Source: Prionace glauca (lineage: Eukaryota > Chordata > Chondrichthyes > Carcharhiniformes > Carcharhinidae). Taken from it: a DNA stretch of 64,000 nucleotides. The notes below the pieces were generated by a model. It was not told the origin of the DNA. It did no database searches and was given only the letters and a program-made list of their open reading frames with translations. The stretch spans positions 110,155,962 through 110,219,961 of the forward strand of contig CM075729.1 of NCBI GenBank assembly GCA_037974335.1, in the 5' to 3' direction. Positions within the stretch are counted from its first letter, which is position 1. Every line of letters begins with the position of its first letter. Of the stretch, positions 12,780-23,830 are shown piece after piece. The translations under genes and the position numbers were made by a program.

Positions 12780-13650
12780 TCAAGGGGACATAACATCAGC
12801 GAACAAAGGCCTGGTTCAAGTGCTAGGTTTTAAGAGAGATCTTAAACAAGGAGAGAGGAAGGTGGAGAGGTTTACAGAGGGAATTCTAAAGATTGTAGCC
12901 CAGGAAGCTGAAGGTGTAAACCAGATCTATCCCTCTTCAGAGAAGTCCAAAAAAATTTCCATGTTTAAAATGTCTAGTTCCAAAGTCTTTCACAGAGAAT
13001 TTACAGCAACAGGCCATTCACCCCAACTAGTCTTCCTTCCACCTCCCCTTGATCTCTTCCCATCATATATCCTTCAGAATAGCCATCTATTCCTTATCCA
13101 GCTAATCAGTTTTGCTTTTGACCAGATCCACGATATTCAACTCAACCGTTCCCTGTGGCCGTGAGTTACATCCCTTCGTGTGCAGAGCACAATCCCTCAA
13201 GCATCAAAGAGTTAATGACTGGGCAAGTTTCATTTCAGGTGGTGCAGCCTGAGGGATGAATAGTGATCCAGGATCCGAGGATATCTCCCCTTCATACTTT
13301 ATCCAATAACAGCTATGGCAGCTTTCAGTCCATTGAAGAGGATGGGTGAGTGGGAAGGTTCTAATGATCCATTTTGGAACATGTTTGAGTCAAGAAATTA
13401 ACTTCAATGAGTGATTGTAAAACAGATTTCAAGACCAAGGACATATGGAGTTATTTTAGACCAGTGATCAAAAGCTTTGTCTAAGAGATGTATTTAAATC
13501 AAAGGATGGAGGAAAATGTTAGAGAGGGTTTAAGGAGGAACTTCAAAGCTAAGGGCCCAGCCAGCTGAAGGCATGGCTGCCAACAAAGAGATTCCATCTG
13601 GGATGTTCAAGAGGCCAGAATTCAAGGAGACCAGAGATCTTGGAGGGATG
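12780..13650 (+). repeat. probable interspersed repeats of unknown class
   Basis: 12815-12920 and 13490-13640 share the same wording (a purine-rich GAGAGGTTT..GGGAATTC/GGAGGAACTTC core followed by GCC.AG..AGCTGAAGGC), so they are two diverged copies of one repeat. No coding content is visible. Confidence 0.4.
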
Positions 13651-14040
13651 TAGGAGATGGAGGAGACTACAGAGATAGAGAAGGACGTACAGGCTGGAAA
13701 AGTTAACAAAGATAGGCGAATTGTCGAGTCTCGAGCAAGTTACAATAATAGGGAAGGTGTCAGGGCTGGAGGAGGTTACAGATGTAAGGAAGTTGTAGGG
13801 TCTGGAGGAAGTTACAAAGATAGGGCGGGTGTAGAAGCAGAAGGATGTTACAGAGATAGGGGGGTGTAGCTGCTGGACGAGACCACAGAGACAGGGAGGA
13901 ATGTGGGGATGAAAAGTTTTACAGGGGTGGGGAAGGATTTAGGAAGTTACAGGTATGTGGAGGGATATTATGATGGAGAATGTTACAGAGATGGTGAGGG
14001 ATGTAGTGATGGAGGTGATTGCAGGGAGAGGGAGGAATAG
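13651..14040 (+). repeat. degenerate purine-rich minisatellite
   Basis: Units of roughly 35-45 bases built on GTTACAGAGATAGGG and GGAGGAGGTTACAG variants follow directly after the second interspersed repeat. It looks like a local expansion of that repeat's GGAGGTTACAGAGA segment. Confidence 0.5.
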
Positions 14041-15303
14041 AGGGCTTGAACTGCTGCTGTCCGTGTGCTGAACTTACACACACGTTACTGTCAGGGGCAT
14101 GGAATTCCTGTGAAACAATCTGTATGGTGAACAAACTTTCAGAAAGAAGGCAAATATTTATTCAGGCTCTTTCACCATCCCTGGTAAGTTTAGTACCCAT
14201 TACACCCAACACAATACTTACCTCCATGCAACTAAAGTTAGTTAATTTAGTAGTCACAAGTGGCCATTATCAATTACCCATTCTATCACAATGACCTTGC
14301 ACACACACACTACAGTGAGTGGGCCTCTGAAGTGTTAACTAAAAGGTGATGTGATTGAAGCTGTAACAGCATCCTTCTTACATCAGAATCCAGCAGATTC
14401 ATCAGAACAATTGTCAGTCAGTCTGAGAACCAGATTCCGAAAGTAATTGAAAATCATCAAACTGCTAACTCTTCCCAGTTTCAAAGTTCATCTGAGAACT
14501 AATCACCTAAATGTTCAACTACAAAAAAATCTTTCAATCTGCACTTAAGCCTGTACTTTACAAGACACGCAATTCAACTTCAAATCAGATAATCTCTTCA
14601 AGAAGTCATTGGTCTGCACGTGGGCAACAAAAATCGTAAGTCAGAAGCTGAATTAACTGTAATTTGGGAAAGTACACCATTTATCAGTGTCCAGTCTTTT
14701 TGTGTGAAGGTGCGTGTGTCAGACCAAGTGTACAACATTGCAATAATTCAGCGTAGATATATAATATAAACTACTTTATTTTAAACTTAGACATTTGCTG
14801 CTCAACAACTAAATTAGGATTCATATTCCAAGGGTAAGAAAATATACACAATTTATACAAAAATACAGTGCCTGCAGGCACGAAGAAAACAAATGCATTG
14901 CTTCCATGGCATCTTTAAATGTATATACAAAATATATTATAAACACGTAAAATTTATCCTGTTTTGAAGAACAGGAATTTATATATATAGAAAAAAAATT
15001 ACCCTGTGCAAATAGCACTCACAATAGTGCACACAATTCCCCAGCCTCATTATGCTGACCCCAATCCTCAGTCTCACATTAACTCCTCTCCATTTCCCCC
15101 TGATCTATTTCCCCATCCAATTAACCCTCCTCATTCCTCCAACTCAGCCTCCCATAATCCCAGCCCTCTCTTAGATTAAAAGTCCCATGTTAGTTCAGGC
15201 ACTAACACTCATACCTGAGATTCCTTACTCTATTACTTCAGACATCCTTTGCTGGTTTCTAAATATTTCCCAGTCTTCTGATCTACCACTAACTTTGACA
15301 GCA
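14041..15303. other. no gene recognised
   Basis: About 1.26 kb without repeat edges or plausible exons; AT-rich at 14750-15000. Confidence 0.45.
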
Positions 15304-16265
15304 CTGGACACATAAGAACATAAGAAATAGGAGCAGGAGTAGGACATCTAGCCCTTTGAGCCTGTTTCGCCATTCAATAAGATCATGGCTGATCTGAAGT
15401 GGATAAATTCCACTTTCCCACTTTCTCCCCATAACGGTGGGCGGCACGGTAGCACAGTGGTTAGCACTGCTGCTTCACAGCTCCAGGGTCCTGGGTTCGA
15501 TTCCCGGCTCGGGTCACTGCCTGTGTGGAGTTTGCACATTCTCCTCATGTCTGCGTGGGTTTTCTCCGGGTGCTCCGGTTTCCTCCCACAGTCCAAAGAT
15601 GTACGGGTTAGGTTCATTGGCTATGCTAAAAATTTGCCCCTTAGTGTCCTGGGATGTGTAGGTTAGAGGGATTAGCAGGTAAATGTGTAGGAATATGGAG
15701 ATCGGGTCTGGGTGGGATTGTGTTCGGTGCAGACTCGATGGGCCGAAGGGCCTGTTTCTGCACTGTAGGGTTCTATGTTCTAACCCTTAATTCCCCTGTC
15801 TATCAGAAATCTATCTACCCATGACTTAAATACATTCAGCGAGGTAAACTCTACCACTTCAACAGGCAGAGAATTCCAGAGATTCACCACCATTTGAGTG
15901 AAGAAGTTCCTCCTCAACTCTGACCTAAACTGCCTGTCCCCCCGCACCGCCCCCCCTCATCCCCCCACCCCCCTATTATGAGGCTGTGCCCTCTAGTTCT
16001 GTTTTCCTTTCTAAGTGGGAAGAATCTCTGTACCTCTGCCCTATCTAGCCCCTTCATTATCTTGTAAGTCTCTATAAGATCCCCCCTCAGCCTTCTAAAC
16101 TCTAACGAGTATAGGCCCAGTCTATTCAATCTCTTTTCACAAGTTAACCCCCTCATCTCCGGTATCAGCTTGGTGAACTTTCTCTGTACTCCCTTCAAGG
16201 CCAATATATCCTTGGGGACCAAAACTGCACACAGTATTCCAGTTGCAGCCTTACCAGTGCCCTGT
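15304..16265 (-). mobile_element. CR1 LINE 3' end, split by a SINE
   Basis: Starts at an ACATAAGAACATAAGAA tail module and encodes the CR1 C-terminal block on the minus strand (VQRKFTKLIPEMRG, RRLRGDLIETYKIMKGLDR). The SINE at 15433-15778 interrupts it: the CR1 wording resumes across the insertion with a shared TAAC at the join. Confidence 0.8.
15433..15778 (+). mobile_element. full-length tRNA-derived SINE
   Basis: Best copy of the main SINE in the window. The head has a pol III A-box-like GTAGCACAGTGGTTAGCACT and a B-box-like GGGTTCGATTCC at about 15494-15505. The body contains CACTGCCTGTGTGGAGTTTG, and the end contains GGGCCGAAGGGCCTGTTTC. It is nested in a CR1 element and so is younger than it. 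Confidence 0.85.
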
Positions 16266-16734
16266 ACAGTTGCAATTTTTACAGTTATTACAGTTGCAAT
16301 ACATTTTCCTACAATTTAATGCTATCCGTAGCTTGCTTTGCTCAGCAGAGATAGAGCTCCTTCCTATACAGAGTTATTTCCTCAACATAATATTTCTTTG
16401 CTAAGAGATATGGAATACCTTGGTAAATATCTACCTGCCTTACCTTCCAGACGATCTCTCCAGTCTTCTTATCCAACTCTGTCTTCATATGCTTAGATTT
16501 GACTTTGAAGTTTAAAACATGAGATTTAGACTCAGGGTTCTCATCTTCAAACTGAACATGACCTGTAACAGCACATCACTCCCTCTGTCCTGCCTCTGCC
16601 ATAGTCTACACATCCTTAGCACTCCCACCCTAAGGTGCATCACTCCCTCCCACAATGCTACAAAATGAGCAGCACTCCCTCAGAAGTGCAAATCCAAATG
16701 TTCAACAACAAAAAAAACTCGTCGCAACACTCCA
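16266..16734. other. no gene recognised
   Basis: No motif or repeat edge identified. Confidence 0.4.
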
Positions 16735-16955
16735 GTGTCTGTTTGGGTACACTGAGCGAGAATTTAATATGGCCAATGCATCGAACTTACACATCTTTGG
16801 ACTGTGGAAGGAAACCAGAGGACCCAGAGGAATACCACACAGATTCAAGGAGAATGTGCAGACTCCACACAGACAGTGACCCAAGCCAGGAATCGAACCC
16901 CGGTCCCTGGCACTGTGAGGTGGCAGTGCAAATCACTGTATCGCCTCCTCACTCA
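16735..16955 (-). mobile_element. tRNA-derived SINE, minus strand
   Basis: Same head and body as the copy at 15433 (AATCGAACCCCGGTCCCTGG is the reversed B box) but with the alternative tail beginning GGGTACACTGAG. Confidence 0.75.
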
Positions 16956-16999
16956 GTAGTTCTCCACTGACAGTACAACATTCTGTCAATTTGCCTTTT

Positions 17000-17286
17000 T
17001 AAAATTCATTCTTGTGACATGGGCGTTGCTGGCTGGCCAACATTTATTACACATCCTCAGTTTCTGAGGGCAGTTGAGAGTCACCCACATTGCTCTGGAT
17101 CTGGAGTCACATATAGGTCAGATCACGTAAGGACAGCAGATTTCTTTCCCTGAAGGACATCAATGACAATCAATAATGGTTTCGTGGCCATCAGCATATT
17201 CTTAATTCTAAATATTTTTTATTGAATTAAAATTCCACCACCTGCCATGGTGGTATTCGAACACGGGTCCCCGGTACATTAGCTGA
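17000..17286 (-). mobile_element. HE1-like SINE body
   Basis: The reverse complement gives the B-box-like CCCGTGTTCGAATACC and the conserved AATGTTGGCC..CATGTCAC-type core of the same family as 2430-2624. The head is truncated by the CR1 that starts at 17287. Confidence 0.65.
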
Positions 17287-18510
17287 GTCATAGATGTTTA
17301 CAGCAGGGAACCAGACATTTCGGCCCAACTTGTCCATGCCACTCATTTTTTTTTAAACCCCTATGCTATTCCCAATTGTCCACATTTGGTCCATATGTCT
17401 CTACACCCATTTTCTCCATGCAATTATCTAAATGCTTTTTAAAAGACTAAATCATACCCACCTCTACTAAAACCTCTGGCAGCTTGTTTCAGACACTCTC
17501 CACTCTGTGAGAAAAAATTGCTCCTCTGGACACTTTTGTATCTCTCCCTTTTCACCTTAAACCTATGCCCTCTAGTTTTAGACTCCCCTACCTTTGGGTA
17601 AAGGTATTGGCTATCGAGCTGATCTGTGCCCCTCATTATTTTATAGACTTCTATAAGATCACCCCTCAGCCTCCTACGCTCCAGAGAAAAAATGTCCCAA
17701 TCTATCCAGCCTCTTCTTACAAACCCAAACCAAAATCCCATAGCATCCTAGTAAATATTTTCTGCACTTTTTAGTTTAATAATATCCTTTCTATAATAGG
17801 GTGACCAGAACTGAACACAGTATTCCAAGTGTGGCCTTACCAATGTCGTGTACAACTTCAACAAGACATCCCAACTCCTGTACTCAATGTTCTGAACGAT
17901 GAAACCAAGCATGCCAAAAGCCTTCTTCACCACTCTGTCCACCAGTGGCTCCATTTTCAAGGAGCTATGAACACGTACCCCTAGCTTTCTTCGTTCTGTG
18001 ACTCTCCCCGATGCCCGTTAACTGAGTAAATCCTGCCCTGGTTCAATCTACCAAAATGCATCACCTCACATTTGTCTAAATTGGAACTCCATCTGCCATT
18101 CGTCAGCCCGCTAGCCCAATTGATCAAGATCCCATTGTAAACGGAGATAACTTTCTTCACTGTCCACCATGCTACCAATCTTAGTCTCATCTGCAAACTT
18201 AATAACGATGTCTCCTATATTTTGATCCAAATCATTAATACAAATGACAAATAACAGTGGACCCAGCACTGATACCTGAGGCACATTGCTAGTCACAGGC
18301 CTCCAGTTTGAAAAACAACCCTTTACAACTACCCTTTGGCTTCTTGACAGAAGCCAATGTTGTATCCATCTAGATACCTCCCTGGATCCCATGAGATTTA
18401 ACCTTAGGCAACAACTTACCATGCGGGATCTTGTCAAAGGCCTTGCTAAAGTCCATGTAAACAACATCAACTGCACTGCCCTCATCTACCTTCTTGGTTA
18501 CCCCTTCAAA
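17287..18510 (-). mobile_element. CR1 LINE, RT to C-terminus
   Basis: Several minus-strand frames cover consecutive parts of one ORF: KAFDK-region remnant and VSVLGPLLFVICINDL with FADETKIG (RT catalytic region, 18111-18485), then CEVMHFGR (17981-18196), LVRPHLEYCVQFWSP (17748-17960) and RRLRGDLIEVYKIM (17439-17741). Frames change between blocks, so the element is dead but complete over this span. A small HE1-like head fragment follows at about 18524-18565. Confidence 0.8.
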
Positions 18511-18579
18511 AAACTCTTTGAATTATTAGTCTAGTGATAATACCACAAAGCTATGGTCTCTCTGACTGTGTGCCACATT

Positions 18580-19128
18580 TCTTGGACTGGGTCTAGAAGC
18601 TACAACCTTCTCTCCCAGAGGGAGGAGTGTTACTGAGCCACAACTAAAACCAGAAAGCCCAGCAGTCTGTATGCTTTTCTAAAAGCCATCAGCTTGTCCC
18701 CGATAGCTCCAGAGGTTTGTGCAAATACATTCCCAGGTCTCTCTGCTCCTGCATCTACCTTAAAATGGGAGAAATGTGTTCAGTACATCTGCTTATCCAA
18801 GTGTGCAGAATGATTCAATTCTACACAGAAATACTGGAAGCGTGACCAAATGCGATATGGTGGGTTATCAATGGCAGGATGGGATGGTGAAGCTGGACAG
18901 GGTCTCAAAGATTACTCTGAACAAAAATCACGTGGATTTAAAACATGAACTCTTCCTTCTCTATCTAAAGATGCTGCAAGATCTATTGGGCTTTTCTATA
19001 ATTTTCTGCTTTGGTCTTGAATGTTACATGTCAACTTCCAGGTCCTAATCTGGAATGAGAGTCTGACATGCTACAAGATCACTGTGATCCAGTTAAAGAT
19101 TTGTGTGTACAAGAGAGTTTTAGTAGAT
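18580..19128. other. no gene recognised
   Basis: No recognisable repeat or exon. Confidence 0.4.
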
Positions 19129-19345
19129 TCAATTAACCTTCTCTAGTAATTCCCCATTTGGTAACTTGTCGAATGTTTTCCTAAAGTCCACATACACTGC
19201 ATTTCTCATTACAGTTACCACCAGAAATAATGCATCATCTTCCCATTTGAAACCTGTGCTAGCTGTTGGTTTCTTGTTATGATTTTTTTGGTGCAGATTC
19301 CTGAAAATTTTTTTTGTTAAAAGGCTCAAAATGTCCCCCACCAGA
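19129..19345 (-). mobile_element. LINE RT scrap
   Basis: The minus-strand frame has YVDFRKTFDKLPNGELLEKV, matching the LDF.KAFD.VPH..LL block of CR1-type reverse transcriptase. Confidence 0.45.
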
Positions 19346-19647
19346 GTGGCAGTAGTTATGAATCAATGACTGTACAGAGCCGGGAAGTGGAGAAAGAATC
19401 TTCTTCCTCATAGGAATTGGGGGAAATTAAAAACTGCTGAAACAGATCCTGATTTACACAACACAAACTAAAGGTCCCAACGCCACCATGAAAAAATGCT
19501 GAGGTATAGACTTCCTAATCCCCAGCACGTAATTCCAGCCTTTGCTTTTGGTTTTTCCAACTATATCACTGTTACTGCCAGCACCTCCTATCCACACCCA
19601 CAAACAACCCCTCCCACCCAACAGGAGCAGACCCCCTCACTCTACAC

Positions 19648-19927
19648 AGGGGCGGCACAGTGCCAGGGACCCAGGTTTGACTTCCGACTTGGGCCACTGT
19701 CTGTGCAGAGTCAGAATGTTCTCTCTGTATCTGCGTGGGTTTCCTCCGGGTGCCCTGATTTCCTCGCACAGTCCGAAAGGCATGCTGGTTAGATGCATTG
19801 GCCATGCTAAATTCTCCCTCAGTGTACCCAAACAGGCACCGGACTGTGACAACTAGGGGATTTTCACAGTAACTTCATGACAGTGTTAATGTAAGTCTAA
19901 TTATGAGACCAATAAATAAATTTTAAA
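19648..19927 (+). mobile_element. tRNA-derived SINE with head deletion
   Basis: The head runs GGCGGCACAGTGCCAGGGAC: the segment between the A-box and the CCAGGGACC motif is missing compared with 15433-15778. The tail is the GTACCCAAACAGGC..AATAAATAAA version. Confidence 0.75.
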
Positions 19928-20179
19928 CATGTCCACTTTTCCTCACAGTGAAGAAATTGGGTGCATCAGCAGTGAGTGAGTTGGCTTCCTAGAATCTGTA
20001 AACAGATTAAACAGCGTGAATTAGATTGGATTTTTTAAAAATCCAGCCACAAAGAGAGAAAGAACAGAGATTTAAAGTTCAATATACACAATCACATTCA
20101 TAGAGACACTATGATTCATTTGCTGGCACTACGAGAAAATTATTGAGTGTCTCATCCATACCTCCCACTGATCTCTCTG

Positions 20180-20700
20180 GAACACTGATTGAGACAAGGG
20201 AGGTCACTGGAGGAGAGAAAAAAGTCCATAGTTACAGGAAGAAGAAAAGCCAGCAGACACAAAACACGCCCAACAAAACCCATCAGACCCAGCTGACCTC
20301 TAACATCTAAGACTGCAGAAAGTTGGAAACGTTCAGGAAGTGTAGGGTTGAAATTAGAGGAGAAATTGGGACATTGAAGTGAGATCATGGGAAAAAAAGT
20401 ACTTGCAAGTAAAATCAAGAAACAGCCAAAGATGTATAAATACATCAATAGCAAGAGGCTTACAAAGGAAAGATTCAGGGCCCAGTGGGAACTGAAATGC
20501 TAACCTGTGTGAGGACGCAGAGGATGCAGAAAAGTTCTGAAGGAATAACTGAAAAGCTGTCTTCAGAAATCAGGGAGCCGATGGTGATATATTTACATAG
20601 TTCAGGAAGAAGAGTCTGAATGATGGTATTGAGATGAACATTGTACAGTAAAATCTGGCCAGAATATCTCAGTTAGAAGGATTAGCTCCTAATATTTATT
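20180..20700 (+). mobile_element. decayed LINE, left edge of duplication copy A
   Basis: The stretch 20255-20470 (AACAAAACCCATCAGA, then CTGCAGAAA and GAAATTAGAGGAGAAA..GGGA) matches 48805-49000 at a distance of about 28.5 kb. It therefore belongs to the segmental duplication. The wording resembles a CR1-type LINE body; no frame is open. Confidence 0.5.
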
Positions 20701-20759
20701 AACACAGTTCACACCTCAGCAACTTGTGGGTAGCAGGTTGAAGATTCCCCTTAATCACA

Positions 20760-21247
20760 AGCTGTTTGGGGGGCGGGGGGGGGGGGGCGCGTAAAAGGAA
20801 GGAAAGGCATTGAAAAACTGTTCATACCCACATCATTATCAAAGAGTCAGAGACCATGGACAAGATTATAGATACAGAGAGAAACATGGAGGGAGAAAGA
20901 GAGAAATTTTTAGGGTTGGACAGAGAGAGGACATTTCCCCTTTTCTTTGTGCTCTGCAATCTTTCTTTCAGCTCACGTCCAACCCTTGCTGCTCCCTGTG
21001 ATGCCTTGCCTTTAACCTCAGACTTGTTGTCTTCTTGCCTCCTGGGCATTTTTCTTCTTATATTTTACATAATATTATCCGTGTTAGTTTTTTCTTGTGT
21101 GGGGTGGAGTGGTGAGGAAAAAGGAGCATGATGGTCTGCTTCTGTCATGTTTTATATGGTTGGGGGGAGGTGGTTGTTGGGGGAGTGTGTTAGGAGGAGG
21201 GGGCTGCGAGGTTGGGTGTTTACAAGTTTTGGGGTGATGTCCAAGTG

Positions 21248-21294
<47 letters not shown>

Positions 21295-21904
21295 GGAGGG
21301 TTTTTTTGGGGGGGGGAGGAGTTTTCTTTGATGGGAAGATTTTGCATCTGTTGCTGGGTCAGATCCTGTTTTTTTCAGAGAGGGGTTTGGGGGAGAAGAA
21401 AATAAATTTTTGTTTAGTGGGCGGGCTGTTAAGGGGGTAACAGGTGGGCTACTGGGGGTGGAGGGGGCAAGAGATCAGGTGGAACAATGAATGTCTTGGG
21501 GGTTTCCTGATAGGGATGTTGGTGGGTAGATTATTGGTTAAAGGATGGTTTGTTGTTCTACCCTGTTTTGACGCTTTCGTCACCTGTGTCTCTTCGGGTG
21601 CATGAGGTGGGGTGGCTCCCAGAGCTGGTGGGATGGGGCGACTTTTTATTCTTTGTGGGTGTTTTACGCTGTGGGTGGGCAAATTGTTGTGGTGTGTGGT
21701 CAGCTCCTTGCGTTCCATCCCTGGTGTTTGTGGGGACCAGAGGGTTCACTTCTATTTACCCTTGTGGTATTTTATGTTGTGGCTGGCTCTTATGGGGGGG
21801 GTGTTGGTAGTGGATCAATCTCCAGTACCCTCCAGAGATCAGTCTGGGTGCCTTATGTTCCTGTGGAAACGGACATGAGAGAAAGGAAAGCGGCTTCCTG
21901 GTAG
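20760..21904. other. low-complexity G/T-rich DNA, no gene
   Basis: Contains a G run at 20768-20787, a (TG)n microsatellite at about 21252-21292 and G/T-rich sequence to 21800. Open frames here arise from composition bias. The class I cytoplasmic-tail exons could lie here or to the right, but I could not identify them. Confidence 0.5.
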
Positions 21905-22300
21905 AACAAAGAGAACAAAGAACAAAATCAGCCCGGGAAACAGGCCCTTCGGCCCAATGAGCCCGTGCCGCCATCTCAACACCACCAGTCCCCCTCTCCA
22001 CCCACGACCCCTGTCTAATGTTTTATGGCCATCCAGATTGAGGAAAAACTGATTTAGGGACAATTTATTCCTGCCAATCAGCCTAACAGCACATCTTTGG
22101 GGTGTGGGAGGAAACCGGAGCACCCCTCGCCCCCTCTCTGTTTTTCTCCCTTTTGCTCTCCTTCCTTTTTCCTCTCTCTATCTCTCTCTTTCCCACTGAA
22201 AACCCACGCAAGCACGGGGAGAATGCGCAAACTCCCACAGACACCGGCCCAAATCCATGTGTCTGCACAACAATCAGCGATAGTCACTGAGCTGTTGTCT
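21905..22300 (-). mobile_element. tRNA-derived SINE interrupted by a 75-bp pyrimidine insert
   Basis: Minus-strand SINE with a CAGGCCCTTCGGCCCAATGA end and an AACCGGAGCACC body. After GGAGCACC the body is interrupted by about 75 bases (22126-22200) and resumes at AAACCCACGCAAGCACGGGG. The insert is an inverted copy of 22464-22539. Confidence 0.7.
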
Positions 22301-22463
22301 TGCCCAGTATCTTGTCCAGTTTAGGCACACACTAACGACATGAAGCACTAGGCCAATCTCGAACAACCAAGAGCAGCCCCAGTAAGACCCATCGCGTGTA
22401 TGCCCCTCGTTAGACACGAGGTTTTTCTTATAGATACAGGGGATGGGCGGGTGCGGTTTGTTT

Positions 22464-22539
22464 CAGTGGGAAAGAGAGAGATAGAGAGAGGAAAAAGGAA
22501 GGAGAGCAAAAGGGAGAAAAACAGAGAGGGCGCGAGGGG
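22464..22539 (+). repeat. source arm of a 75-bp inverted repeat
   Basis: Purine-rich sequence from GTGGGAAAGAGAG to GAGGGCGCGAGGG. Its reverse complement equals 22125-22200 with about one mismatch. The arms are separated by about 265 bases and could fold into a long hairpin. Confidence 0.85.
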
Positions 22540-22826
22540 GAACAAGGAGAGGGCAAAGCGGGGGAGGACGTGGGGTGAGGTAGGGCGAGGAAGTGAGTGG
22601 GGGGGGGCGGTCGCGCGAAGGGTGGGCGAGGGAAGGAGCGAGGGACATTCGCACTCATACTAATACCGATTACCCTCCCTATCCCAACTCTGGGGCTCTT
22701 CCATCCACTCTGTGTCCCCCCCCAACACCAACCTGAGACCCACAGCCTGAGCCACCCCCACCCTGGAATACTCTCCCAGAATCCCTCCCCCCAGTGAGAA
22801 GCTGCTATTTTCCCTCCAATTCCTAC

Positions 22827-22931
22827 CTTTCTTCTTGTAGATGACGACAGCCACAATGATGAGAGCGATGAGCACGAGGACCCCGACCACAATCCCGACA
22901 GTAACAGCAACCTGGGAGTGAGACTTTGGTT
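22827..22931 (-). CDS. gene A transmembrane exon
   Basis: Codes EPKSHSQ followed by a hydrophobic span of about 22 residues (VAVTVGIVVGVLVLIALIIV..) and a YKKK stop-transfer. Acceptor CTAACAG and donor GTAGGA flank it. It is 105 bases, phase 1 to 1. The exon is the same length and essentially the same sequence as in gene B. Confidence 0.9.
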
Positions 22932-22937
22932 CTGTTA

Positions 22938-23110
22938 GAGAGAGAAACAGAGAGACTGAGTGAATCAGGGAGAGGGGGAGAGAGAGAGAGTGAGGAAGAA
23001 TGGGAGAGAATGAGAGAGGAAGCGAGGAAGAAAATCAGAGAATGAATGAGAGAGAAGAAAAGAGAAATCAAACAGCGAGACAAAGAGAATGAGAGAATGA
23101 ATCAGAGCGA
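22938..23110. repeat. (GA)-rich tract before the transmembrane exon
   Basis: GAGA-rich on the plus strand, so on the coding strand it is an expanded CT-rich polypyrimidine tract that ends in the acceptor of the transmembrane exon. Gene B has a matching but different-length tract at 52150-52345. Confidence 0.7.
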
Positions 23111-23326
23111 GGGAAACACAGGATATACAAAACAAAAACCAGCCATTCGGCCCATCCAGTTGATGCTGGTGCAAATGTTCCACTTGAGCCTCCTCTCATG
23201 TTTCCACATCTAAATTTACCCATCTAACTATTTATTCCCTTCTCACTCATTTCCCTTATACTGTTCACTTCAAACCACTCCCCGTGGGAGTGACATCCAC
23301 ATTCTCATCATTCTTTCATTAAATCC

Positions 23327-23645
23327 CTACAGTGCAGAAGAGGCCATTCAGCCCATCCGGTCTGCACCAAACACAATCCCACCCAGGCCCGATCCCAATA
23401 ATCCCATGTATTTCCCCTTGCTAATCCTCCCTGACACTAAGGGGCAAATTTAGAATAGCCAATCTACCTAACTGGCACATGTTTGAACCTTAGGAGGGAA
23501 CCGGAGAACCAGGAGGAAACACATGCAGGCATGGGGAGACTGTGCAAACTCCACATGGAAGGCGACCCAAGCCGGGAATTGAACCCAGGTCCCTGGCACT
23601 ATGAGGCAGCAGTGCTAACCACTGTGACATCGTGCTGCCCCAAAA
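23327..23645 (-). mobile_element. tRNA-derived SINE, near full length
   Basis: Runs from the CAGTGCAGAAGAGGCCATTC end to the reversed head (CAGCAGTGCTAACCACTGTG). It is absent at the matching point of gene B (about 52560), so it postdates the duplication or was lost from B. Confidence 0.8.
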
Positions 23646-23743
23646 AGGAATATTTGGCTGAGGTGACCACGCTGCAAGTTCCACCCTCATTTTTCTTCTT
23701 CACAAGATGCCACTCACTGAACAGGCAAATGAGCTGTCCTTTT

Positions 23744-23830
23744 TAGGAGCTGGTGGGGTTTGAACCCATGCCTCCTCAGAGACTGGAATCAAAATCCAGT
23801 GCCTTCGACCACTCAGCCACACTCTCAGTG
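23744..23830 (-). tRNA. tRNA-like sequence, type II, probable pseudogene
   Basis: The minus strand shows a perfect A box (TGGCTGAGTGG), a good B box (GGTTCAAACCC) and a 6-bp anticodon stem (ACTGGA / TCCAGT) around a 7-base loop TTTTGAT. A long variable arm follows, as in Leu or Ser tRNAs. By loop position the anticodon would be TTG, which does not fit a type II tRNA, and the acceptor stem pairs poorly. It is more likely a decayed Leu/Ser-derived copy than a working gene. It is absent from the gene B copy. Confidence 0.5.

Noticed and set aside
20152-20454. Class I cytoplasmic-tail exon
   Set aside because: The frame lies in decayed LINE sequence shared with 48.8 kb and has no tail-like motif or phase-1 splice sites I can support.
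21084-21878. Glycine/tryptophan-rich frames in the G/T-rich region
   Set aside because: Composition artefacts around a (TG)n microsatellite, with overlapping frames on both strands and no family motif.
22102-22910. Several frames with SLFFSLLLSFLF as membrane proteins
   Set aside because: They are translations of the 75-bp pyrimidine/purine inverted repeat.
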